A stretch of 64,000 nt of DNA from Elysia crispata (taxonomy: Eukaryota > Mollusca > Gastropoda > Plakobranchidae): the NCBI GenBank assembly GCA_033675545.1, contig JAWDGP010000459.1, positions 1,206,001-1,270,000 of the forward strand, read 5' to 3'. The position numbers and the translations under genes are program-made. The notes below the pieces were generated by a model. It saw only the letters and a list, made by a program, of their open reading frames with translations, was not told the DNA's origin and did no database searches. Positions 11,201 through 20,645 of this stretch are shown here, one piece after another. Numbering within the stretch: the first letter of the stretch is position 1; the number at the start of each line of letters is the position of its first letter.

Positions 11201-13908
11201 TAAAAGCCGGTGAAAATTTGGTTCTTCTACGTTAATATTTGTGAGTTTCATAAACGAGTTGTTTAAGGTGTTATTTTGTCTACGATTATTACCGCTAATT
11301 ATGACTTGATACATTTAATTGTTAATTAATAAAAAGCTGATCGAACAATTTTCTTTAAATGAATATAAATCAAAACTAGAAAAGCTATGTTTTGATGTGG
11401 TGCAATTTTTTTTTCATTGGGAGCGCTAATAGTGTATCTTTATGCTTGTGAATTTACTTTTTTTACATTTCAGGATTACTAACTTATTGTAAAAATGGAG
11501 CATTCCATCGAGTCACATACTCGTTGTGTTAACAAACTGTGTCGCATTTGTGGAAACCTTTGTTGTGTCACTAAGAAACAAAAGAAAAACAATGATCGGG
11601 CCCACAAATGTGCACTAATTGCCACAGACATTTTTTTGATATACGGTATAGAAGTAAATCAAGAACAAGAGGACACTTATTCTAAAAGTATTTGTGGAAA
11701 ATGTTTCACAAAGATTAGAGACATTAAAAGAACAAACAGCAACACGGTTCTGACACGAGCACAGGAAATTTTTAATATAAACAAAAACAAATGGTGCTCG
11801 TTTAGAGGGACTTTAACAGAAGACTGCACGTTATGCAGTCACCGCTACAGTCTTATTGGTGGCTGTATCAAACGTAAGACAACATCGAATGAGTACCCTT
11901 ACCTATTGATTCTTATGTGTGAATATGAAAAAAAATTATCGATCGGTTTTGCCTATTTTTTATCATAAAATCATATCTTTTCTTTTTGAAAATTTCTAAA
12001 AACACCTATTTTCATTCTTCGATCACATAAAGACTATTGAAGCTAATATTTTCGCTGTTGCTTGTCCATTATTTGCATCTTTTATATTTGTTCAACGTAA
12101 AATAACTAGAGAAAATATTAAGATTATCTTGTTCAGCGATTAAATGAAAGACGGGGTGTAAACGCGATAAAACCATGCTTGTTTTGAGCCGCCTGAGGTA
12201 ACCTGATCTGATCTTGGGTTTACTGGGTCAGATCAATGACACTGTGCGGCGCCCGCTAACTAAAATAACGCTACCTGCACTCAGTGCAGCAATCTTACAG
12301 TTACACATAAGTGCAGTGAGGGACAGATTCCTCGAATTCATTGAGGAATTTTTATACGTTCGAAGAAGCCGTGTTGGAACAAATCTAATCGGCACTACAT
12401 TGTTTAACCTGCACCCTAAATCGCAAGATTTCATTGTTGCCATGGGGGGGGGGGAATGATGAGATGAAGATCAAACTGCTACTGCTTGCAGGTCTTAACA
12501 AGAAAATAACTCTACCTAAAAAAATAGAGGACGGAAGACATAACTCCGAACAACCTTATCTGTCATCCCCAGCTTGTGTTATAGTTAGGTAAAAACTTGT
12601 CTCCAAACCCCAGGGTTTATTTGATCTTTAGATGCTAGATCTAGATTCTAAGTCTACATTCAGATCTCAGTCACAAATTTCTTTCTAACCAGGCGTTCAT
12701 TCAGTCTAAAGTCGACATTCAAACCCTTGTTCCTGAATAATCTTTAACTCAGACAAGGGCTGTCTGTCTAGGCAGAGCTAGACCTAATCCCACCAGAGGA
12801 CAAGACGAAGGTTTTAACTTGAAGCTCACTATTATCAGTTCAACAACATTCTACTTTTTGAGATATCTAGTGTCCTAATCGTCAATAAAGAGATCTTACC
12901 TGCCAGCTTTTTTTCACATTTATATATTGATTGATTAAGCAAGGAGTGGGCCCCGACAGATTTACCTGTCATCATTACTCATGTCTTATGCACATGGAAC
13001 AAGCAAATCTTGGTTACAAACAACCCCTCTGAAGTCTTAGCGACAGGTAGACTAGCAAAGGCGCAGACAGCGTTTGGTCCTGGGTGTATGGCACTAAGCT
13101 ACAGAGAAGAGGTACCTTTGAATAAATGGCTAAGCTACCTGTCCACAAATTGTTTCTACACAGTGAAGGAGGTGTAAGGCGCGTTTGATTGAAATTTAAG
13201 ATCTGCGAATGTGATGTAAGTCTCTGTCATATTTGTAATGAGATGAACATTTTTTTTCTCTTATTTTGGGCTGATTGTTCCAAGAAAACATGTTTTAACT
13301 GTAAACTAGTTCGACGAAAACGTAGGATCAAGAAGGGAAGAGCGAATCAGGAGGGAAAACAGATGAGTCCGAGAGATTCGTGATTTCGAGGGATACGTGT
13401 TCTAATGTACATAATTGTTATTAATACCTTTTAAAATATTGTGTTGCCATTTGATATCAACTAGATCTAGATCTTTAGCTTATTTTTATTTTTAGCTGTT
13501 TCAACGTCTGAAAAAGAAACGCAAAATGTCATGTTTTTATCGAGTTGATTGAGAGGGCTTGTCTACTTCATAAGGGGAGATAGGGTAATTTCTAACCTGA
13601 ACAAAACACTGCACTGTAATAGATCAAGATCTATTTTTATATAATAAGGCCTAGAGTTAAGCCCGTCAGTAGTAATGATGTGTGTGTGAGTGGTACTAAA
13701 TCTAGATCTAGATCTAGATTAGATTAGATCTAGATCTAGTGGGGGGGGGGAGTTAGTTCATAAAGCTGCATATACAGTAAAGGCCAGATAACATAAATAG
13801 GTGCCTGCAAATCTTGCGAGTTCGTATGTACAAAAAGTTCACTGACGCTAAAAAATGTACTGTTTCTCTAAAGTTTCAATTCACACTTACTCCAGTAGCG
13901 GGTGCCAT
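2393..13908 (-). CDS. RPL22: 60S ribosomal protein L22 (eL22), four coding exons
   Basis: Encodes eL22, a protein of the large cytosolic ribosomal subunit. Joined coding exons are 13908-13891, 10292-10167, 9440-9319 and 2534-2393: 408 nt, 135 residues plus stop, close to the usual animal length of about 128-135. Every junction has GT/AG and keeps frame. Landmarks in order: MAPATG start, Lys-rich N-terminal extension (SGKGGKKKK), [60 protein letters not shown], and the acidic [15 protein letters not shown] tail. The start is the first ATG after a pyrimidine-rich leader. Introns are about 3.6, 0.73 and 6.8 kb and hold several transposons, yet the exons look intact. Identification is very secure. 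Confidence 0.97.
2820..2885. repeat. Structured 60-base repeat, copy 1 (RPL22 intron 3)
   Basis: TGGCCAGGGTCAC and TTGGTATTTGGCCA flank an inner hairpin CAGCTGC/GCAGCTG with an 8-base loop. The outer TGGCCA pairs with itself. A second copy lies at 3911-3977, in the same orientation and in the same intron. Confidence 0.6.
3911..3977. repeat. Structured 60-base repeat, copy 2 (RPL22 intron 3)
   Basis: It matches copy 1 at both arms (TGGCCAGGGTCACA and CTTGGTATTTGGCCA). The hairpin loop sequence differs while an AGCTGC/GCAGCT stem is kept. Confidence 0.6.
4034..4433. mobile_element. Tigger/pogo-type MITE candidate
   Basis: A 400 bp unit inserted at TA dinucleotides (4032-4033 and 4434-4435). 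The ends are CAGTGCCCTCCAC and, inverted, CAGTGCACACCTG, and both have TCGACA about 17-19 bases inward. TA duplication plus a CAGT start fits Tc1/mariner-pogo elements. It has no coding capacity. The TIRs match imperfectly, so it is old or a weak call. Confidence 0.45.
4751..7280. mobile_element. hAT-like non-autonomous element candidate
   Basis: CAGAGGTGCCTA at 4751-4762 is matched exactly by its inverted copy TAGGCACCTCTG at 7269-7280. Each arm also carries a GGGAAAC block further in. CAGAGGTG is a typical hAT terminus. No clear 8 bp target duplication is visible (ATTTAAGA on the left, TTTAACCC on the right) and no transposase ORF is seen, so this could be a coincidence or two separate repeats. 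The right end abuts the TTAA of the next element. Confidence 0.4.
7286..8800. mobile_element. piggyBac-type non-autonomous element flanked by TTAA
   Basis: TTAA at 7282-7285 is followed by CCCTTTGCTGTTTA. At the other end CCCTTTGCCGTTTA (inverted) adjoins TTAA at 8801-8804. A TTAA duplication with CCC-starting inverted repeats is the piggyBac signature. The 1515 bp interior has no transposase. Near the right end are three spaced repeats ending CCGG-N-TTAA (8686-8707, 8733-8755, 8771-8788), possibly transposase binding sites. Its termini differ from those of the element at the left edge of the window, so it belongs to another family. Confidence 0.65.
8280..8335. repeat. AGATCT/TCTAGA palindromic tract
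   Basis: An imperfect palindrome built from overlapping TCTAGATC units. Similar tracts occur near 13699-13740, 15995-16022, 16227-16250, 16400-16420 and 31662-31677. Confidence 0.7.
9319..9440 (-). CDS. RPL22: RPL22 coding exon 3
   Basis: Encodes [15 protein letters not shown] through IPFSK plus two bases of the next Arg codon. The acceptor is CAATAG and the donor AAAAAG|GTATGC. Three tandem hairpins lie 21-100 bases upstream of its acceptor in the transcript. Confidence 0.96.
9467..9546. repeat. Three tandem perfect hairpins in RPL22 intron 2
   Basis: Hairpin 1 is CGTGGC-AAA-GCCACG (9475-9489), with GGCC on both sides. Hairpin 2 is TATTAGGG-AAGGTGA-CCCTAATA (9497-9519). Hairpin 3 is TCACTAGGG-AAGGCAA-CCCTAGTGA (9522-9546). 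Hairpins 2 and 3 have related loops and AGGG/CCCT cores but different, still fully paired outer stems. Confidence 0.75.
10167..10292 (-). CDS. RPL22: RPL22 coding exon 2
   Basis: Encodes [19 protein letters not shown] through MDATSF in 42 whole codons. The acceptor is CATTACAG and the donor GTGAGT. The Lys run is the basic, rRNA-contacting part typical of eL22. Confidence 0.96.
10344..10456. repeat. Short direct duplication around a poly-A/TA tract
   Basis: TCAAATATTGATAAATG...TTTGATAGCT (10350-10376) recurs with one difference at 10429-10456, with an A-run and a TA repeat between. It looks like a local duplication in RPL22 intron 1's neighbourhood. Confidence 0.6.
10759..10878. repeat. Direct duplication, left unit flanking RAG1-like copy A
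   Basis: A segment from GGCACTACATTGTTTAACCT to AACAAGAAAATAAC, with a G-run in the middle. It is repeated in the same orientation at 12391-12514, beyond the other end of the transposon. Most positions match by eye. Confidence 0.75.
11036..12286 (+). mobile_element. RAG1-like transposon copy A, internally deleted (non-autonomous)
   Basis: A 1251 bp element in RPL22 intron 1. The left end is CACTGCGGTGGT; the right end, read inverted, is CACTGAGTGCAGG. It is nearly identical along both arms to the 3.9 kb copy at 20646-24565 but lies in the opposite orientation. The middle is missing: after the sequence matching about 23716 of copy B it jumps to that matching about 21032, removing roughly 2.7 kb including all catalytic regions. 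It cannot make a transposase, but with both ends present it could in principle be moved in trans. No clear target-site duplication flanks it (CCCTG on the left, CAGCA on the right). Confidence 0.8.
11495..11968 (+). pseudogene. 5' fragment of the RAG1-like transposase gene (copy A)
   Basis: The first about 130 codons match the N-terminus of the copy B reading frame, including three CxxC pairs (CRIC, CGKC, CTLC) in a ZAD-like zinc domain. After the deletion junction near 11890 the frame runs into 3' non-coding sequence and ends at 11966-11968, so the last about 27 residues are not native. A residual zinc-domain protein might be translated from it, but this is speculation. Confidence 0.75.
12391..12514. 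repeat. Direct duplication, right unit flanking RAG1-like copy A
   Basis: Partner of 10759-10878. It also carries the G-run and the CAAACTGCTTGCAG...TCTTAACAAGAAAATAAC end, with a small extra CTACTG insertion. Confidence 0.75.
12515..13890. other. RPL22 intron 1, part without recognised elements
   Basis: No gene or transposon is recognised. It contains an AGATCT tract and G10 run near 13699-13750. Confidence 0.4.
13891..13908 (-). CDS. RPL22: RPL22 coding exon 1
   Basis: A six-codon exon, MAPATG, followed by a GTAAGTG donor. A very short first coding exon behind a pyrimidine-rich leader is common in animal ribosomal protein genes. Confidence 0.93.
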
Positions 13909-13926
13909 CTTGAAGAGCGTGGATCA

Positions 13927-13957
13927 GAAAGGAAGAAACGAAAGAGGAAGAGGAAGT
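13927..13957 (-). promoter_or_regulatory. RPL22: Candidate 5' TOP tract and transcription start of RPL22
   Basis: On the minus strand the leader contains CTTCCTCTTCCTCTTTC, beginning with C at about 13956 and ending roughly 20 bases before the ATG. A C followed by an unbroken pyrimidine run fits a terminal oligopyrimidine (TOP) start, which couples ribosomal-protein translation to growth signalling in animals. The exact start site is inferred. Confidence 0.55.
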
Positions 13958-14500
13958 TAATGGCGAGAACTGCTGGTTGTTGTGAACAGTGAGAACTAGA
14001 AAACTATATTGAAATAATCTAATTTTTTTTCTTCTTTCTATCAAATTAATTAAGAACTAAAAAAGTGAGCTTTTAAGTTATTTTTTTAATTAATTCATAA
14101 TAACAGTAGCATAATTCTAAACAAGAACCAAAACATTTCTCTCCGTCTAACTGCCAAAATAATCATTATATCACAATGATTTTTTTTTTAATTAAAGGGA
14201 ATGCCCTTTAACAAAGAGTTACAAAGAGAATATTTCTTCTTATGCAAATTTTATTTCCCATTTTTTTTCTTCAAATTTCACATCAATGTGCATAATTGAA
14301 GACGCTATTAATTGGCACGCTAACAACGACTAAAAGAACTCATGACTTCCACGTAGGTAGTGAAACTTGTGAAATCGCATTCCCTATGTATATAAATTAT
14401 TCTGTGATGCAAGAGCACAGTAAATGGTTCGTTAAGAGTAAGGAGGAAATTTTAAAAATAACAATAGCTACAACAAAAACAACAGCAACAACAATAACAA
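13958..14500. other. RPL22 upstream region
   Basis: AT-rich DNA between the probable RPL22 transcription start and a large satellite. No TATA box is evident. Core promoter elements cannot be placed from the sequence alone. Confidence 0.35.
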
Positions 14501-15040
<540 letters not shown>

Positions 15041-15041
<1 letters not shown>

Positions 15042-18000
15042 TAAAAAAGGAAATACAAAGAAATTCAATCTTTGGAATATATCTACTGAACCAACGTGAC
15101 GTAAGATGCCTTAAATAGGCACTTGCGACACAAGCAATCTACCAGTAAGGTCTAGTATATTTGCATTCGTAATTCACAAAAAGATTTTAAAAAATCACAC
15201 AATCGGATTCTTTTCGACCGAAATACCTTCTCCAATAATTTGAGAAATTGAAAGGATCAAAATCAATAAATTCAACTTTAAAGGTTGTTCTTTTTTTGCA
15301 ACAAGATTCAGAATCTAGATCTGAGTTCGATCTGCATACCCAGTACGACTCCTCACCTTCATCATAGCGAAGCGTCTAGTTAATTCAAGGTGTGCAGAGA
15401 ATGAGAAAGAAAAATACCATTGGATGAACTCTGCTGTTGGTTCATCTATAAACTATAGATCATATTATGTGAAATGGAAATGTCGACAATTTGAAATCGG
15501 AAAATAAAATAACTTTTTTAACTTCCCAAGAACCTGATAAAGGAAAACCAATATGCGACCATGATATAACTGCATCAATTGTTCTGATAGTATATTTAAG
15601 TTCATTGATTATTTCCACTTTAAAATAATATTTGTAAATGTGTTGCGAGTATCTATATTGTTTTGCAATTTAGACTGCTCGAATATTTCCACCTTGAGAG
15701 TTGAAAAAAAAAAGGGAGGAAAAAGTGGTCTTGACTGAAAAATGGTTTGTCCGGAAACCAACAATTTATGTTCTTAACTATTCAGCGTCTAATGGCGTCC
15801 ATTGAGCAGCCAACAACACAGGAATGCAATGATAAAGCTAGAGCTTGAAGTGACACCGATGCCGTGCACTCTGCAGTTTCTCCTAGTGCATACTGCAAGG
15901 TTTGTTATACATTTCTAGACCTTGCAAGCAGAATATGCAACCCATCCCTGCACCAGTCTCAACCTAGATTAGATAAATAGATATTAAGATTCTACTGTCT
16001 AGATCTAGATCTAGATCTAGATCCTCCAATGTCTAGATTAGATCTAATGATTTTTTTTTTTTTGCCACGGACAAAAGAAAACGCATTAGATTATTAACTT
16101 TTACCAAGCCAGCAAATCTAATAAAGATTGACCGAAGGACCTGAATCTCTTGTTTGCAGTTCTGTTTGTCTAAAATATCTTATTTCATCTAGAATGTAGG
16201 CCTATATAGTCTTATAGAGTCTATATAGATCTAGATCTAGATCTAGATGTGTATAAATTTATTTACATGTAATCTCTAGAGATTCATATTATGATGACTA
16301 TAGCTCATTAAGGAAACAGGAATTGTGGTCACTTTGTAAAACTTAACCAACTTTTAGATCGACTTGATGTCTTGAGTTGAGAATATTATTTTGCATTGAC
16401 TAGATCTAGATCTAGATGTCTAGGTGTGAATCTGGTTTTAGATTAGCTTTTTCTCAATACAAATTGCACAAACACAGCGGTTTGTGAAAGTTTCGCTGGT
16501 CTATCCACCTGTATAAAGCATGGGACGAGATTTAAACTCAGACATAGGTAAAAGACTAATTTGATCACTATGGCCAGATCAATAAGTACTAGACAAGACG
16601 CAGTTTTAAACTTTAATTTGTTTGAAAAATCATAATTTGAAAGCAAACAAAGAAAGAAATTCAACCGCAGTCGTTATTGGTAGGCTATTCATCATTCAGT
16701 TGTTGTTATTTTTTTAACGTTCAGAAAATCTAGATCTATGTAGATCTATCCCCTGCGGTTTACATCACGTATGATTTTCCACTGTGGTGTAATTTAGTGT
16801 GAGCACTTAAGTGAAAACGAATTTTAAATTAAATCATGTAGCCAGCTGATAAATTTTACGTATGTTTCCATTAGGCCTATTAATAAATTATAAACTTTTA
16901 TTAATTAGCATCATACTCATTAATAAATACACACTATTTAAGACGGACTTCTAAACTCCATCTAATCTTTATAAATAAATATGGCAGAAAACACCCTAGA
17001 TCTATAAATAGCCTTTTATTACTAGAGGAACGATTTCTAGCAAAATACGAAGCTTATTATTAGTCCTCACTTTTTGGTTGCTATCTGTTTAGCTGTGTGA
17101 TCAGTTTAAACTTTAACATAGGAAGTCAGTTTTTCAAGAATCAAGGTAGCCAAAGAACGACACTTTAGAAACAGTTCCTGTTGGTGACCTCGTGCCAGTA
17201 TTGGTCAATGCTGTAGATCGGCTGTACATTTAACACCGATTTCTGTTGAATCCTGGAAAATATTAAAGCTAGTAAATATACTAGATTCAGATCAGTGTGT
17301 TTGGTTCTCTGCAATTATGCAAACTACCTTAGAAGTTAGATTTTCTATAGTCTGAGGTTCCCAAAACTACGTCTCTTTTATTCATGAAGTGATCACGCTT
17401 TTTTTTTTTTTCCTGTGTTTCTATATTCTTCCATCTTTGTGTTGTCTTCATTATAGTGAAACAGTCGTTGGATCATTTTACCAGTGTTTCCTTCCACCAT
17501 TTCACTCAAAAAAATGTTATGTTTCATAAATTGATCCAATCTCAGGATGTTGGTGCTTGTGATGAATTTTCGCTTTTATCCTTGGAAGTAAGTTACGAAG
17601 ATTGAAAGATGTGATGTCACCTTCATGCAGGATTTGACGTAGAGGAATCAGCCTCTAGAGACCTAATTCTAAGCGCCTAGAAGGTTAATTGAATTGTTTT
17701 TGGCATTCCCTGAAGCCTGTATATTTAGAGATACCTTGTTGTAATGAAAATTGAAATGAGGATAATTTTTGGATTTTCTATAACTCACACTTAATCAATC
17801 AATCAGGCGTCGTGACCATTCTGGCTTCCACACGTCTCTATCTCCTGTCGCTTTCAGTGCTTCTGTCACTCTTCTTACTGTGGGTGGGTGGACTATTGTC
17901 TCTCTAAAGATAAGAGAGAAAAACTACAAACTACTAAAACACATTATCTAATATAAATTGCTGTGATTACAACATAACTCAAATAAGGCACACAGGTAAG

Positions 18001-18338
18001 TTTGGAACAGATACTATAGATTTATTATGTTGGAATGGTAGTACTAATCTAGTGCAAAGGAAAAAAATAAGTAAATGAATACAATTGCAAACTCCAAATA
18101 AATCTTGTAAGTAACCACAAATTATCAATAGATCAAACCAATTATTTAACGCATGTAAACTTAAAACCGATAGACACATGTATAAGCAGATTTTAACCCA
18201 AGATTACACCACAGAACGTCAACTAATATAAAACCAAACTAGGAATTCAAACTAGAACAGAATTAAAATTAGAACAATTTTAGAAGGAGAGCTTGAAAAG
18301 TAGAACAATACTAGAATCTAAAAGTTAGAAGATGGAAC
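15041..18338. other. Intergenic DNA upstream of RPL22 and the zinc-finger gene
   Basis: No coding region is recognised. It holds AGATCT tracts near 15995-16022, 16227-16250 and 16400-16420. A 5' non-coding exon of the plus-strand zinc-finger gene could lie here or downstream, but nothing identifies it. Confidence 0.4.
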
Positions 18339-18340
18339 TA

Positions 18341-19501
18341 CAGTAGAATCACTTTAAACCGAAAGCCACTACACCGAAAAATTGGATGAAGCGGAAAAAA
18401 AATAGATAAATTGTGCGAATTTCCTATTAGCCATTGTACCCTTTCCCGCGATAAACCGAAATGCTTCGAAACGGCACTGCCTTTAAATCGAAATAACTTT
18501 TCTCTATTTTTTCTCTTTCTTCCCCTTCTCTTTATTAATCCAGAGGAAAAAAAATCAAAACACACCCAATGCCTAGTACACATAATTGTATGAAGGGAAG
18601 AGTGTCGGGCACACCGATCAAGCCCTGCACTAGACCTGCAAGCACCCAGTCGATGAATGAGAATGAGGAGAGGTGGTGGCAGTGGTAAGCAATGGTGATT
18701 GGACATTCACGCAAGGGATCGCCACTGCACCGTCTCGCTCGCGCAGTCAGTGGTTGTGCTTTTGCGCGTGTATGTGTGTGAATAGAGGTCTAGTGCTTTG
18801 TGAGACAGTAAAGATAGACACATGGAGCCTTCTTTCTTTGTCCGACGCACTGATACTGACACCAGTGACAGTGATACTGCATTCTTTGTAAAGCAGTTGT
18901 ATGTTCTTCAACACTGAAGGACAGGCACCATGACACACACACACACCGCCACAGTTCCAGTTTTTACATCGTCGGTATTGAACATCGACACAGTGCTACT
19001 GATCAGTACATGTACTCTAATTTCTAATTCGCATTAGGCCTACAACTTGCGATAGTTTTCAACATTTAGCTTTATCCAACTCTAAGACGTTGAAAAGAAA
19101 GCACTCTGCTTACACATTGGAATTTAAACAGAAAATCTTATCTGAAGTGGATGAAAAGAACCTATCGAAGACAGAGATCTGTAAAAAACATAGCATCCCA
19201 AACTCAACGCTGTCTACAATTTTGAAAGACGGAGAAGTTACAAAAGGCTCGTGAAGATTCGAGATTTTGCGCAACTACCAAGAAAATGAAAGTTTGCAGT
19301 CATGAAGAGCTGGAAGAAGCAGTATTTTCTCTGGTTTCGACATGTCAGGGCAATGCATGTTCCATTTTCAGGCCCCGTTATTATTGGCACGGCAACAGAA
19401 ATAGCGGTTACTTCCCCTGAAAAATGACCGAAAACAAAACTAGCTTTAAACCGAAATGAATTCAAAGAGCCCCAAAATTTCAGTTTAAAGTGATTCTACT
19501 G
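18341..19501 (+). mobile_element. Decayed Tigger/pogo element with terminal inverted repeats
   Basis: A 1161 bp element between TA dinucleotides (18339-18340 and 19502-19503). The ends are CAGTAGAATCACTTTAAACC and, inverted, CAGTAGAATCACTTTAAACT, a near-perfect 20-base pair. The interior retains part of a CENP-B-like transposase, as expected for pogo/Tigger. Most of the DDE catalytic domain is missing, so it is a non-autonomous deletion product. Confidence 0.85.
19081..19380 (+). pseudogene. Tigger transposase fragment (CENP-B N-terminal HTH)
   Basis: One frame reads KRKHSAYTLEFKQKIL...SKTEICKKHSIPNSTL, ending ILKDGE, the first helix-turn-helix of CENP-B/Tigger proteins, and stops at TGA 19252-19254. 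After frameshifts another segment gives CSHEELEEAV, and a third FRHVRAMHVPFSGP, matching the start of the second DNA-binding HTH (HEELEE...W...A...P.SGP). There are at least two frame breaks. The DDE domain is absent. Confidence 0.8.
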
Positions 19502-19503
19502 TA

Positions 19504-20640
19504 TGAAGAACCCAATCAGGAGAAAATCGGTTGTTAATAAAATCAGTTAACTCAATAACATGGTGACTAACTACCCAACTTTTAGTTCACTAGGTAAAAA
19601 GACCTTGAAGATACAGGAACTACCAAATTCAAAATATAAAATGTTCTAATCACTTTAAAGTTGTATATTTGTAAACTTTTTTGGTCAGTTTTTCAAATCA
19701 TAGAAATGAAGAGGATATGCTCAGTACTACAAGATTAAAAAAGCAGGAAAAGAAAAAAAAAAAAAAGAAAAAAATAGGGCTTCTTTTAGAGACTCGCCCC
19801 ACCGATGGTGAATGGTAAAAGGCACAAAGACACTCCAGATAAGAAATGGCTTTGTTCAAAAAAGGTCATTATTTTTTAAAACATGAAGCTGAAAACACAG
19901 TTCTATAAAAGGAACCCTGATGACAAATTGCCAGGGCTGGGTGCTTGTGTGTTTTAAATAAGCTTATACTGTCCTTTAAAGTTAAATAATTCTTTAAATT
20001 ACATGATCCAGATAGCCTATATTCCTCCTTTTATTTATCTTTATCTAGAACCTAGATATCCAGAATCTTGATCGAGATCTTAATTTTGGGTTGCTTATAC
20101 AAATCTGAGCCTAAAAGTGAAATCTTATCTAGATCTAAAGTAGACCATTGATAGTTGTTTTTGTTGTTGTTGCTATTTCAGTGAACATTTTAAATCTTCT
20201 TTTGAACTCTTTAAATGTAAAAAGTAGTTTTAAACATAGCAATACCAATTTATTAACAGAGATTTACTTTTATAATTTAACTTTAAATCTCTACCATTAG
20301 TAATGATAATTTATGGCTTTCCACAAATATAAATTGAAAATGTCTGACATTGACCAAAAAATATTCGTCTTCAAAGAACAATGAACATCCATAAATAATG
20401 TATGAAATGAAAAGAAATTTGAGGCTGAAATGAAATCTAAAACTGCTTTGACATAAAAAGCTTTTGCTTTCAAAGATATATTGAAAAGGAATGTACTTCA
20501 CCTCAAATGACAATGAAACATCTTGTACAAGTTCATTACATCAGTTCTTGGGTGTTTCTCATAAAAACACAAAATAGTTAGTGGTACAAAAAGATCAAAA
20601 TTATTTCCAGAAACTACCGATGCATGTGTCTCACAATAGT
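19504..20640. other. AT-rich spacer between the Tigger and RAG1-like elements
   Basis: No gene is seen. Small ORFs have no motif. Confidence 0.4.
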
Positions 20641-20645
20641 GTAAA

